A program made the translations under genes and the position numbers. Shown here one piece after another: positions 25,343 through 36,519 of a stretch of 64,000 nucleotides of DNA (its first letter is position 1; each line of letters starts with the position of its first letter). The notes beneath the pieces were generated by a model. The model saw nothing but the letters and a program-made list of their open reading frames with translations. It did not search any database and had not been told where the DNA came from. Origin of the DNA: Anoplolepis gracilipes (lineage: Eukaryota > Arthropoda > Insecta > Hymenoptera > Formicidae); NCBI RefSeq assembly GCF_047496725.1, contig NC_132976.1:4370001-4434000 (forward strand), written 5' to 3'.

Positions 25343-26398
25343 ATGACACCGCCGATGGAAAGAATTCAGATTTTAGAAACTATCGAAAAGGATATTATAA
25401 TATGTTTACAAAGTGCAGGTAATTGTTAAATAGTCTTATTAATAGCTCTTTTTTTCTATAATTTAAGTGACTCTTATATATCAAAGTACATACATATATA
25501 CATATAAGACAGAACATAACAATTATGGAACAATAAAACATGAAAATAATTATATAAAACAAACTTTAAGTATATATAAAATACAAATGATCAAAATATA
25601 TACTTTATATTAATATATAAATATATATATATATATATATTTTACATTATATAGGACAAGCTTGCATGGAACTGAGCAAAGAGAAATCAAGCTTGAAACA
25701 GGCAGAGTCACAGACACATCAATTTTTAAAAACACTAGGACAGTTGGAGTCTAAATTGAGCGAACAAATTAATTATCTTACACAGGTTTCTACAGGTACA
25801 GAATACATATACTTATTTTATTTAGGATGTTTGACAACAGGTAGGACAAAATTTAAGGAATGATTCTACATAATAAAATAAGATGAAAAGCAAGAATAAC
25901 AAAATTGTTATGGAGACTTTGTTTTTTAGTTACAAATATTTGAAAGTTTGTGTAAAAGCTATCTATAACTTGGCAATTTGCTGCATACTTTTGCGTCAGT
26001 ATTTTGAGAGCGATTCGGTCAATATAGCCTATACACTTCAAAAATTTTGGGGATTACTATGCTTTGGGCACTTTTCATGCAAATTTTCAAATATTTATAA
26101 GTAAAAAAAACAAAGCCTCTATCGCAATTTTGTTATTTTTAATTTTTGTCTTATTTTCTTATGTTGAATCATCCCTTAAATTTTGTCCCATCTGTTGTCG
26201 AACACCCTGTATATATATATATCAATAACAATCTTCAATATATCTACATTTTTAATATATCTATAATGTATATCAGGTCAACCACACGAAGGTTCTGGAT
26301 ATGCAAGTCAGAAAGTATTACAAATGGCATGGCACAGATTGGAACATGCACGAAGTAGAGTTAATGAACTAGAGCGTATTAAAAATAAGTTACGATAA
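25343..26398 (+). CDS. MED11: Mediator of RNA polymerase II transcription subunit 11
   Basis: Exons 25343-25418, 25655-25795 and 26277-26398 give 112 aa; human MED11 is 117 aa. Matching motifs are LETIEKDI near the N-terminus, ELSKEK, LSEQINYLTQVSTGQPHEGSGYAS in the middle and MAWHRLEHAR near the C-terminus. It is a small helical subunit of the Mediator head module that pairs with MED22 and bridges activators to RNA polymerase II and TFIIH in the nucleus. The second intron carries a ~390-bp transposon. An AATAAA lies at 26489-26494. The gene converges with ARHGEF7, whose stop is about 545 bases away. Confidence 0.93.
25824..26210. mobile_element. MITE inside MED11 intron 2
   Basis: The left end (ggatgtttgacaacag, then ggacaaaatttaagg) and right end (reverse complement gggtgttcgacaacag, then gggacaaaatttaagg) are inverted copies, and similarity continues inward for ~80 bases. 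There is no ORF. The element lies wholly within the intron and leaves the splice sites intact. Confidence 0.75.
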
Positions 26399-26943
26399 AT
26401 ATATAACTTTTCTCATAATTAAAAATGTTTAACTGTAAATATCATATTAATAGAATTCATAACAATTCTTCTAAATATAAAATATTTGAATAAATTCATA
26501 TATTCTTATTAAATAGAATCTCTCATCATCTTATTTGTACTTAAATATATTCGTATGCATTTCATATTGTAATCATTTTCACTAGAAGACAAATTGCATA
26601 ATATCAATATTTTATAATCAATGTGAATTTTATAATACAATTTTCTGAATATTGACTTTATTTCTAAATGTATAATATACTAAAAAAATACATAAATAAT
26701 TTCTTTATATATTGTCTGTCTTTAGCCTATACTTATCATATAAATATATGTATATGTTGACGCGCGTATGCATATGTAACAAGTAGTAAACTTTATGAAA
26801 ACATTCCAACAATGCGCGACTATATAATGAATTTTATGATTAACTTGTATATATAAAATATGAACATTATGAATATTATGAACAATTTAGTTTGGAACAC
26901 TCTTCTTGTTATTACATATTCTTTGTTTCATGTTATCAGATTC
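26399..26943. other. Convergent 3' region of MED11 and ARHGEF7
   Basis: AT-rich 3' flanks of two convergent genes. A plus-strand AATAAA at 26489-26494 serves MED11. A TTTATT near 26657, AATAAA on the minus strand, may serve ARHGEF7; if both are used the two transcripts would nearly meet or overlap. Confidence 0.5.
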
Positions 26944-28148
26944 TTATCCATCTGTAACTCCCATGTTACGCTTTACTGTAGCAGCTAATGAAAGTCGTGA
27001 TCTTCTCTCCTCGTCTAATTGCTTTGTTAGTAGTGACATTTGTGATTGCAGGTCTGTCATTTGATTCTTCAAGGTTTTAACCGTTTCAGATAATGTCCTG
27101 TATAGCATACATATAGAGCATACATTAATATCAATATATACAATAAAAATATGCAGTAATCTTAATGTCTGATATATTAACTATCTGTGAATTTTTCTCA
27201 AATTCTCATTTCTTTTTCAATTAATCAAAAATAAGATGATAACAAAGTATTTCAAGAGTAAATTTAAGCAAGCAACATTTAACTTTTTATAGAAATTATC
27301 AGATTGAGTATATTCGTTGCAATGGAGGATGAGACAAATATTTTTTTTTAATAATATTGAATTAATTTTTTTGCACTCACTTGTCATTACAAGATTCCCA
27401 GTTGCTTTTATTATGTGTACATGATATCCTATCGCGTGATTTTTGTGAATCATAATCTAACATTGCTGAAAAGTAAGCACAATTTCTTCATAAATATAAA
27501 ATGTTTTAACAAGTTTACAAATTGTTAATAATTATCTTTTATAATTATCACTAGTCACCACTTACAATTAGATTCTCCAGAATGTACAGTAAATCTAGCA
27601 TTAACAGAAAGACAATAACTCTCTATTACTTTTAGTATCATTGCATCTTCTTCAAACTCTCGCTCATCTGTGATGTAAAACACATCCAATAGAAAATGAT
27701 TTAAAGAAGCTAATATTTATTTAAGGATAAATCAGACAAATCTTACTGCATGATCGTTGTAGGCGTGATGTATCTGTGGTAGTATCTATTTTTCCAAAGT
27801 TCTTAAGAGAATATATGGGAGGAGCAGGTCTTAATGATGCAAGACTCCAAGGTGTCTTAATTCCTGGAGATGTGCAATGTTCCAATATCGGCCGTTGGTG
27901 CTTTCCGTTCACCTGGTTGTTCATCTGCTACAATATACAGTATCATTTATAATACATATCTTAAAAACATCAATACACAATAACTTGAAATGTTTCTATT
28001 ATTTCTGTACATGCATAATTTAAAAATTTATCTGTTAAGATAATTCGTATATATTATAGACAAAGAACGGGTTAAAATAAGAATCCGTAAATATTTCATA
28101 TATGTTATAACTTTTATATATATGTATATATAAGAGTTATTAATTTTA

Positions 28149-28196
<48 letters not shown>

Positions 28197-31131
28197 TGTA
28201 ATATATATATATATAATTATATTAATATTTTCTATTTCTACAAAACCTTTTGTTCTATGGTTTTGCGATCCTACTTTTAATAAGAAATTATCTGGAGGAT
28301 ACAAAAAATAATTGTATCATTTTAGAGTGCACGCCCTACCTAGAAGCCAAAGCTGTGCCTAATCAAAATCAATGGAATTTTTCACAAAGTGAATGATGGC
28401 AATGCGATAAAATAAAGGCATCTGTGCAGAGAAACTTATGATGTTTTCCAAAGCTATTCTATATGTATATTGTGTTAGCAAAGCAATAGCTTACTTCACA
28501 CAACATGGCTGTGAAATAAGGGTATACTATTTTCGGTGAAAAATAATAATTAGTAAAAACACCAATGGTTAAAAAACTGAAATGATCAAAGAAACAGCCA
28601 TGCCATGGAAGCTTGCCTTGTTCCGTGTATCCAAATATCGGGATAGGTTTCTTGAGCCACCAATGAGCATACAGTCCAGATGAATACACTTGATTAGTTG
28701 GTTCATCACGTTCTTCCATAATCGGCTGTATTGGACGAACTACATGTCTCCCTACTTTTTTAATTACACACTGATGTGCATACGGTATCGGTTGGGTATA
28801 TCTCTTTCCATAATTGATTAGAGGGTGAGTTAATAAATTTTCTTGAATTTTTTTCTCGCTATTCGGATCGTTATTCGCATCGTTATCGTTAGCTTTTGCA
28901 AGACTTGTACATTCATCAATATTTTTAGACGAAGCCAAAGAACGGACACTGTCTCGAGGTGTAGAGCCAAACGGCGAGGTGCAAATACACTGGTTTTCAA
29001 ACTTATTCTCATCGTTATCACTTTCGCTGTGAGACGTTCTTACAGGATCTGTATATTTGGTATGACTAGACGCATATGATTTGTAACAGGAATTAATTTC
29101 AGACGAATTCAGGCAATAACTCTCGGCCATTCCCGAATCCGATGATCGTAAACTAGTGTTTGCGCACGTTTCTCTCTGAACACTATTTTTCTGGGTAGAT
29201 GTTGCCGAATATTGAACCTCCGACATCTTTGGATAGAGCTCGATCGTTTTCGAATAATTCATCGTTAGACCGCTGTGCTCTTGGTCGTATGGAATTTCCA
29301 AATGTTCCCGACAAAATAGTTCGTTACAGCGCGCGTGAAATTTCGGCGTAAAGGATTTGCTCGACGCGAACGGCAGGACGTGACTCATTGTGGCATTGGC
29401 CGGTAAACTTTTACTAGTTTCAAAGGTACAGCGATCGACTCTCGGTGCGAAATTCGTGAGCGAGGAAGTATTCGCGAGCCCCACCGTACTAAGATCAGTA
29501 TTATCTATCACGTATCTAACGTCTAGTACTAATGAAGATTTACGCAATATTCGTGGCTCCTCCTGTACGTTACTTTCAGTAGATGTATTCGACTCTGATC
29601 CTCCACTGCTGCGAGTAGTTAAAATTATATAGGTTACATTGCATTTTCTCATTTTTACATCGCTCAAGTCTGGCTTCAAAACATATTGCGTATACAATAA
29701 TTTTTTCATTAATTCGGGATATATGACTTTTCTCCTCACGAGCTTCGCAAAGTATCTCGAGAGTCGCGCGTACGGAGGATGATGACAACTCACACGAGAC
29801 ATTGTTGGCGATTTCAAAAGGCTATTAGTGCCTTGTTCCTGAATCAAGAGATCGATCCAGCGTTGTCTCTCTTCCCTTGTGGCGCACAACACGATAATAC
29901 TCTCAATCATTGGCCCTTAAAATATACATATCGCATTAGACATACATTATTTATATTAAATTAGTATTTTAAAAAATAATTATTATGTTATGTTGCAATT
30001 TAAGAAAAAATGTATCTGTTATAAAATATATAAATAGATTTCATCACTATTTTTTAAATCACAAAATGACATTTATTGTGCCTGCTATAAGATAAATTAC
30101 GATTCATATAAAATTATAATAATAATCATACCAGTGATTTCAAGAGCATTTCTTACTTCATCCGTATCTTCAATTCCAGTTACATTAATGCCAGTTAATG
30201 GAAGTTTTCCCTATACAAATAATTGCAATACACAAAATGAGATTATTGTATATTAAAGTTGTATTATTAAATCAGTATAGTAAAAATGTTTTCAAATATA
30301 TACCTCGTAAATGAAGGAACTCATCCTGGGACTGGTACTAAGAACTAGCAATGTACTGGGAAATAAAACAAAATATCTATCTCTACGATCTACAGTTGCT
30401 AGAGTTACAGCTCCAACATGAATAATTTCGCCTAATGAATTTAATTCTTCACCTTCCCAACCTTTAATTCCACTAGTTAATATTTGAAGTGCCAACTCAC
30501 GCTGCTTACGTATGGAAGCACAATGATCCTAACAGTAAAAACATCATATAATGAGCAAATTTAAATGAAATTAAACATTAATAACAATTGTTTTGTATAT
30601 ACACAGCTAGAGATTATCATACCGTGATTTCTCTATATACTGTTATACTACGTTGAGTGTCTCCTCTATCGGGATGATTCTTTTCGGTATATCTTTCTAA
30701 TTCTTGAAGCATAGCAGAATACTTATCCAATCTTCGGAATGGCTTACTAAGGCCAGTGGTTAATATCAATATACCAGGTGATATTGCCCCGCTATGTTCC
30801 ATAAATTCATTTAATTCATCTCTAAAACATGATGTGTATAATTATTATATATACATATTTGATCATTATTAAAAAATACAGATTTAATAATCTTATATTT
30901 TTATTTTCAGTAGCTACCTGTATCTATCTAGTATACAAACAGCCTGTGGATGATTATTACAATATGTGGTGTGAATTGATTTCAGCCTCGGTGCGATAGT
31001 TAGGAACAAATTCCCTACTCTTGCAGAGAGTCCTTGTAAAATCGTTGTTTCCAAATTAGCCAACAGACATTGATGAGTTTCCAAAATTTCATGTATATTA
31101 CCAAGTAGTTGCTTATACTCATCTTTTTTCA

Positions 31132-31171
<40 letters not shown>

Positions 31172-32020
31172 GTAAATTTTTATAGTATGTAAGACTATTT
31201 TTTGTATATAAATATATATGATATAATATATAAATATATGATAAATATAATTTATTAAAAAATTATATACTATATATAGTACAATATAATATATATACTA
31301 TATATATTTTCATAATATATGATATATTTTTTTTTTTTGTGTTTTATTATATAACTTACATATTTGATGCTTCAAGAGGTTGTAAAAAGTTATTCATTAA
31401 ACCTTGCAATTCTGCTACATTAACTCTCTCAGAATCTACAATATCCTTCAATACTATATCACGATTAAGTTTCTGATGGGCAGGTGATTCCTGTGGGCTC
31501 CTTTCTGGAGATGTTTTGATCGATGTATGACTATCTATATACATGTTTATTCATCAGACACTATGTAGAATGTTACAACACAAAAACTAAATAAATTATG
31601 CATAAAAATTATAAAATTAAAACCAGATAAATTCTGCATAATTATTACTTAAAATGTTCAAATTTAAATATATTTACCATACCTGGGATTCTATATTCTT
31701 TGACATAATTCGAAGGGAACCAACCAGTTTTGTCTTGTAGCGTACCCTCCCACCAGCCTTCATCATCCACTTGAGTTATCGTTATTATATCTCCTTTCTT
31801 AAAACACAACTGAAGAAAATGAGAACATTGCGTCATTAAAAGAAAGCATATATTTTGGAAACTACAATAATATATTATTATGGATTATTATTCTGATATT
31901 ATGAGATATCAAGTATCATTCAATGGCAGGTGTATTCTTTCTTTTACATACCTCATCGTTATTCTTTCCTTTGAAGGAAAAAAGCGCTATAACAAACTTC
32001 GGTGCATCAGGTTTCGACAT
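26944..32020 (-). CDS. ARHGEF7: Rho guanine nucleotide exchange factor 7 (beta-PIX), short form
   Basis: Exons: 32020-31952, 31809-31683, 31534-31360, 31133-30918, 30821-30623, 30528-30304, 30210-30132, 29915-29794, 27927-27747, 27667-27566, 27465-27381 and 27097-26944. Phases agree; 577 aa. Order: SH3 (residues ~8-64, with DDEGWWEGTL and GWFPSNYV), DH (~90-285), PH (~290-395), the PWSLASLRPAPP segment, the GIT-binding motif EEDAMILKVIESYC (~468-481), and a C-terminal coiled coil. The family activates Rac/Cdc42 and scaffolds PAK and GIT at focal adhesions and synapses. The C-terminus ends VTDG, without the ETNL-type PDZ ligand of vertebrates. The ATG context and the position of the SH3 support the start. 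An alternative longer product is described in a separate entry. Confidence 0.92.
28140..28215. repeat. TA microsatellite
   Basis: Almost pure TA dinucleotide run in the large ARHGEF7 intron, on the 3' side of the long alternative exon. Confidence 0.9.
28459..29793 (-). CDS. Alternative beta-PIX extension, open reading frame past the PH-exon donor
   Basis: If the GTGAGT donor at 29793-29788 is not used, the reading frame of the PH exon stays open for 445 more codons to 28459, giving an 848-aa product that lacks the GIT-binding and coiled-coil parts. The extension starts with a basic, well-folded-looking block (ARLSRYFAKLVRRKVIYP, then ELMKKLLYTQYVL), continues Ser/Asn-rich, and ends with a hydrophobic, aromatic segment around YAHWWLKKPIPIFG. 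A chance open frame this long is unlikely in such AT-rich DNA. It could be an alternative last exon, or an internal exon with a donor I did not identify. I cannot name any domain. Confidence 0.6.
   Translation of the reverse strand: MSCHHPPYARLSRYFAKLVRRKVIYPELMKKLLYTQYVLKPDLSDVKMRKCNVTYIILTTRSSGGSESNTSTESNVQEEPRILRKSSLVLDVRYVIDNTDLSTVGLANTSSLTNFAPRVDRCTFETSKSLPANATMSHVLPFASSKSFTPKFHARCNELFCREHLEIPYDQEHSGLTMNYSKTIELYPKMSEVQYSATSTQKNSVQRETCANTSLRSSDSGMAESYCLNSSEINSCYKSYASSHTKYTDPVRTSHSESDNDENKFENQCICTSPFGSTPRDSVRSLASSKNIDECTSLAKANDNDANNDPNSEKKIQENLLTHPLINYGKRYTQPIPYAHQCVIKKVGRHVVRPIQPIMEERDEPTNQVYSSGLYAHWWLKKPIPIFGYTEQGKLPWHGCFFDHFSFLTIGVFTNYYFSPKIVYPYFTAMLCEVSYCFANTIYI
31138..31166. repeat. 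TA microsatellite beside an ARHGEF7 acceptor
   Basis: A TA run directly abuts the acceptor of the exon 31133-30918. On the minus strand the polypyrimidine tract is replaced by a TA repeat, so length variation here could affect splicing. Confidence 0.7.
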
Positions 32021-33290
32021 AATTTTCGTGTTTCGTTAAACGCGAATCGTAAAAGAACGTCAAGGAACCAAAGTGATATCCCCGCGCATCTCCTTCTCAC
32101 GAGATTGACGTTCAGCCTTCAAACGTGTTTGGCTTTCAGAGTACGCCAGAAGATAAACACTCGCTCGGAATTGCAACACAACTCGCGGGCATCAAAACGC
32201 CATAACAAGAATATTTTGCCATATATATACGTATCCTCTATTCGCTTCTGTCATGCAAGAATTAGTCGCACGCTTGCAGCCTGCATCAGCGTAAAATGCG
32301 TGATGGTATAGCTACCTATACTTACACACAAACACTTTTGCCGAATTACACTCGCTATCTATAAATAACCAACTGTGCACGCCACGTGACTATACGTCAT
32401 GAACAGATCTCCATTCACCTTGTTTTTTAAAAAGGCATAATGTAAGCACAAAAGAAAGACCACGTTGAAGGAAAGAGCTCTATTTTTTTATCAATTTTGT
32501 TTTACATACAAATTTTTGTATATGTGGATTTAAATATCCCGCCACTTCTAGACGTAACAATTTCTTTGTCTTGATTGGTCAATTAAATATTATATTCTAT
32601 CCTAGGGATAAAATTTTTGAACGCACTTTTTGATACATTCATTCGATGCTATTTTCATTTCAGAGCACAAAATTCTTCATCTATCGATCTTTATTTTTTT
32701 AGTCCATCAAACACATTGAAGCGAAAATGATATTAAACACTTTTCAGGTTAGGACAGATGAAACAAAAGATGAAACAAAAACATGATTAATTATATGTCA
32801 TGATTTAATATGTTTCATATATTTATTATTCCCAAAGACGATCCAAAGGTAGGATTTTATTATATTAAAAAGAAACTTAATCACTAATTTTTATAAAATA
32901 AAAAATAATATATATCATTTTACAAATTTTCCGTTAAACTTTTAACATAAAAGGTTTTTAATTTTTTGTTTTGTGTTGAAAGTTTGAAATAAAAATTTAA
33001 TACATATTGAAAGAGACAAAATATATTTGCTAATAAAGAGACTGCTTTTTTTCTAGCAAATTATATCAATTTTGAGAATATTATTTCAAACTTTTGAACC
33101 AATAGTCGCAAGAGAGAAGCAAAATAAATATAAAAACAAAAATAAAACAGATTTTTAAGAGATATTTGCATACAAACATATGTATAAAAGAACATACATA
33201 ATAATTATATATTAATAATTATTAAAAAAAAATTCTCGCATTGCTAATACATTATATATATTCACTAAAAAAAATTAGAAGGAGAGAGAA

Positions 33291-33351
33291 ACTCTCTCTC
33301 CCCCCTCTCTCTCCCCCTTCCTCTCTCCCCCCCCCCTCTCTCTCTCTCTCA
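33291..33351. repeat. CT/C-rich polypyrimidine tract
   Basis: Sixty bases almost entirely of C and T on the plus strand, in blocks of ctctctcccc. Such a mirror-like homopurine/homopyrimidine run can form triplex DNA. No gene is attached. Confidence 0.8.
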
Positions 33352-33726
33352 CACATTTAAAAAAAATAGATACTAAAACAATAGAAAATTATTATATTTA
33401 ATTTAATATATAAACGATGAGCAACATATATTAAATCTCCAATAATGCGACATTTATTAATTGTTCAACAATACCAATGTATAAAATCTGTTGGGTTTGA
33501 TATATTTTCTGTATAATTTTAGCATTACATAACTAACTCTTGAAATAATTACAATTAACAGATCTTATTGCGACTTACGCAAATTATGTGTTTCAATTGC
33601 CATGACGATACAACGGAAATTTATTTAGCAACCGGAACGATATTAAGGTTGAGACAAGCCGGATGCGCAAACCGATTGATCTGTAACTGAACCGATCAAT
33701 TTGAAAACAATACGAGTCCCTCGATT

Positions 33727-34141
33727 TGTGTGTACACGCACCGGCATAAATGGTGTCGGTAAATGTGTATGTACGTACGTGTATGACAACCGAGAGCGTC
33801 ACATACACATGCAGCGCGTACGTACGTGTCACTTGAAGCGCGGCGGAGTTCATGCAGCGGAGGAGAAAAAAGTGGGAGGCAATCCGATGTTGCATCCTTA
33901 GCGCAAGCCGCACGATCGAGAGAGAAAGCATGACAAGACGTGATGCCGATTAGTGGTGTCCTGTAGCACTGCCTCACTCACTCTACGCTTGAATGCAGGA
34001 GGAATGAGCGAGAGAGCTGTAGGACACCGCGTTGTCTCTATATGCGTCTCGTTCGCTCTCGCGCTTATGTCATGCTTTCTTTTTTATTCTTTCAAGAAAC
34101 GTGGCTGAACTCTGCGCATCGAATGCCGGCATTCGTAATTA
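33727..34141 (+). repeat. Left arm of large inverted repeat
   Basis: About 410 bases running from gtacacgcaccggcataaat to gaatgccggcattcgtaa reappear in reverse complement at 35186-35594 with only about four differences (one 4-base indel near ggtgtc and three substitutions). The arm is GC- and CpG-rich, unlike its flanks, and holds a perfect palindrome gaatgccggcattc at its inner edge. No transposase frame is seen. Confidence 0.85.
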
Positions 34142-34171
34142 TTTTATTCGTATTATTTTTTATATATAAAT

Positions 34172-34208
<37 letters not shown>

Positions 34209-35185
34209 TTTTTTTTTATTTTATATTTTATATATAATTATATGTAAAAATATATATATATATGTATTTATGAAAATAAATAAAAAAAGAGAGAAAATAA
34301 ATAGAGTTTTTAATTTACTTTAAATTAATATTTAATATTAATATATGTATAATTTAATCATTAATATTTAAAAAACTTTTTTATGAAGATATCTAAATTT
34401 TTGTAATATTACGCAGCATAACGTTATCTTCCCTAAATTAGTTACATTTTTATATAAGTATTGTAAATTTACAGTTAAATGCTCGTTGGTTCATTTGTGA
34501 CAAACCATGAATTCGATCAGATATCGATATTGTGTTATAAACCCGGTAAAAAATTTTTATATATAATCAGACAAAAATAGTCGTATCTAATTATACAAAT
34601 TTATATACGAAATTTGTCCATTTTATATATGATTATATATAATTATTAATAATTATAAATAAAATGTTGCAGGCATTGTGTATAAGTATGTATAAGCTTA
34701 CATATACATAATTCTAATTGTAGCTATCAATCCATTTATATATAAATATACGTAACGTTTTATACGGTGTCATCTATAATAATTATACATATTTTTACAC
34801 AATTGTGTTGAATCCTGTATAATAATATTCAATTCTGTATAACTATACATAAGAAATTTTTTATCGGGAATTTAAAATTTGAGTTTTGTAATAATACAAT
34901 TACGAAAAATATTTTATATCACGAATTATCATTTCTACACGTTTATTTATAAGTAATTATAAATTTAATTACAAACGGATGCAAGTTTACAATTACTGTT
35001 CTAGTGAATCTCAAAATTACTCATAATGATACATGTATATATATATTTTTTAGCAAATTTTTTTACATAAATAGAAAAAAAAATACGCAATCATAAATAA
35101 ATTAATATTTAATTAGAATAATCATATTTTTTTGATATATGTGAAACCGAACTTCTAATATTAATATAATATAATTATAATTTTA

Positions 35186-35587
35186 CGAATGCCGGCATTC
35201 GATGCGCAGAGTTCAGCCACGTTTCTTGAAAGAATAAAAAAGAAAGCATGACATAAGCGCGAGAGCGAACGAGACGCATATAGAGACAACGCGGTGTCCT
35301 ATAGCTCTCTCGCTCATTCCTCCTGCATTCAAGCGTAGAGTGAGTGAGGCAGTGCTACAGGACACCACTAATCGGCATCACGTCTTGTCATGCTTTCTCT
35401 TTCGATCGTGCGGCTTGCGCTAAGGATGCAACATCGAATTGCCTCCCACTTTTTTCTCCTCCGCTGCATGAACTCCGCCGCGCTTCAAGTGACACGTACG
35501 TACGCGCTGCATGTGTATGTGACGCTCTCGGTTGTCATACACGTACGTACATACACATTTACCGACGGACACCATTTATGCCGGTGC

Positions 35588-35594
<7 letters not shown>
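35186..35594 (-). repeat. Right arm of large inverted repeat
   Basis: Reverse complement of the arm at 33727-34141, separated from it by about 1.05 kb of AT-rich DNA. It ends outward directly in a long TA microsatellite (35593-35653). Near identity of the arms suggests recent origin or gene conversion between them. Confidence 0.85.

Positions 35595-35653
<59 letters not shown>
35593..35653. repeat. TA microsatellite
   Basis: Pure TA run of about 60 bases adjoining the outer end of the right inverted-repeat arm. A second one lies at 35855-35890. Confidence 0.9.
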
Positions 35654-35656
<3 letters not shown>

Positions 35657-35848
35657 GTGTGTGTATATGTATATATACTATATACTATATGTCAGTGTAC
35701 ATTGCTTTTAAGAGAGTGGATACATAGATGCGAAATTATATGGTAAAACTACTTATCATTATATTCCTTTTTCTTAACACTGGATTAATATATTTAAATA
35801 ATTTTTTTTTCTTTTGTATATTTTTGTTACGTTTGAAATTGATGATTT

Positions 35849-35896
<48 letters not shown>

Positions 35897-36519
35897 TATA
35901 TTATTTATTTCTCAAGAGATTTAAAAATGTTGATAACAGTCGGACCAGTGTAATTTCCAAGAAAAAATGTATTAAGATCGAGAAAAACATGATTTCAAGT
36001 CTCCTGTACATTTTCAGATACGAATATAGTTTTGATAAAACATACCCATTTTTGAACCTGAAATCCAACTTTCTTTGTGATTCCTCATTAATCAGAGATT
36101 GCATTTTTTGCATAATCGAACACACCGCAATACATAAGCGACAATGTCATTAAAGCTAGAGATGAGAATCGGACGAACGATAATAAGGAAGAAAGAAGTG
36201 GATAAAAGGAGAAGCAACATAAGGGCGGCGAGGGAAGGGGCATGGATGATGATAAAGCGTTTGACCCTCGCCTTCTCAATGACCTGTCAGAGAGATATCG
36301 TTCCACTAAATTCACTAGCGTATCACTTCGACGTCGAACGCGTGCATATACTCTTCTATAGTCGTCCAAGCCTCATCGTCGTCCATTGATAATTTTCTAC
36401 CTAGGCAGAGAAAGATCATAGTGCCAGTTAACGACACAAAGCGCGTGTATGTGCGTGCGTGCTAAAAAAATTAAAATTAATTAATATATTGGACAATTAA
36501 AAAATAAAAATCAAACGAC

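Larger units (their letters stand above)
32021..36519. other. Divergent intergenic region between ARHGEF7 and the two-domain lipid-binding gene
   Basis: Holds the ARHGEF7 promoter side (32.0-32.4 kb, more balanced composition), a polypyrimidine CT/C tract at 33291-33351, and the large inverted repeat whose arms lie at 33727-34141 and 35186-35594, plus TA tracts. Open frames in the arms are not credible genes: both strands are open because the arm is GC-rich. Confidence 0.55.

Noticed and set aside
31880..32311. 143-codon plus-strand frame over the ARHGEF7 first exon
   Set aside because: It lies antisense to the ARHGEF7 start exon and promoter and has no recognisable features.
33593..33977. 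Overlapping 90-110-codon frames in the left inverted-repeat arm, repeated in the right arm
   Set aside because: The frames exist because the arm is GC-rich. Both frames are open, the copies end in unrelated flanks or a TA repeat, and no homology is recognised.
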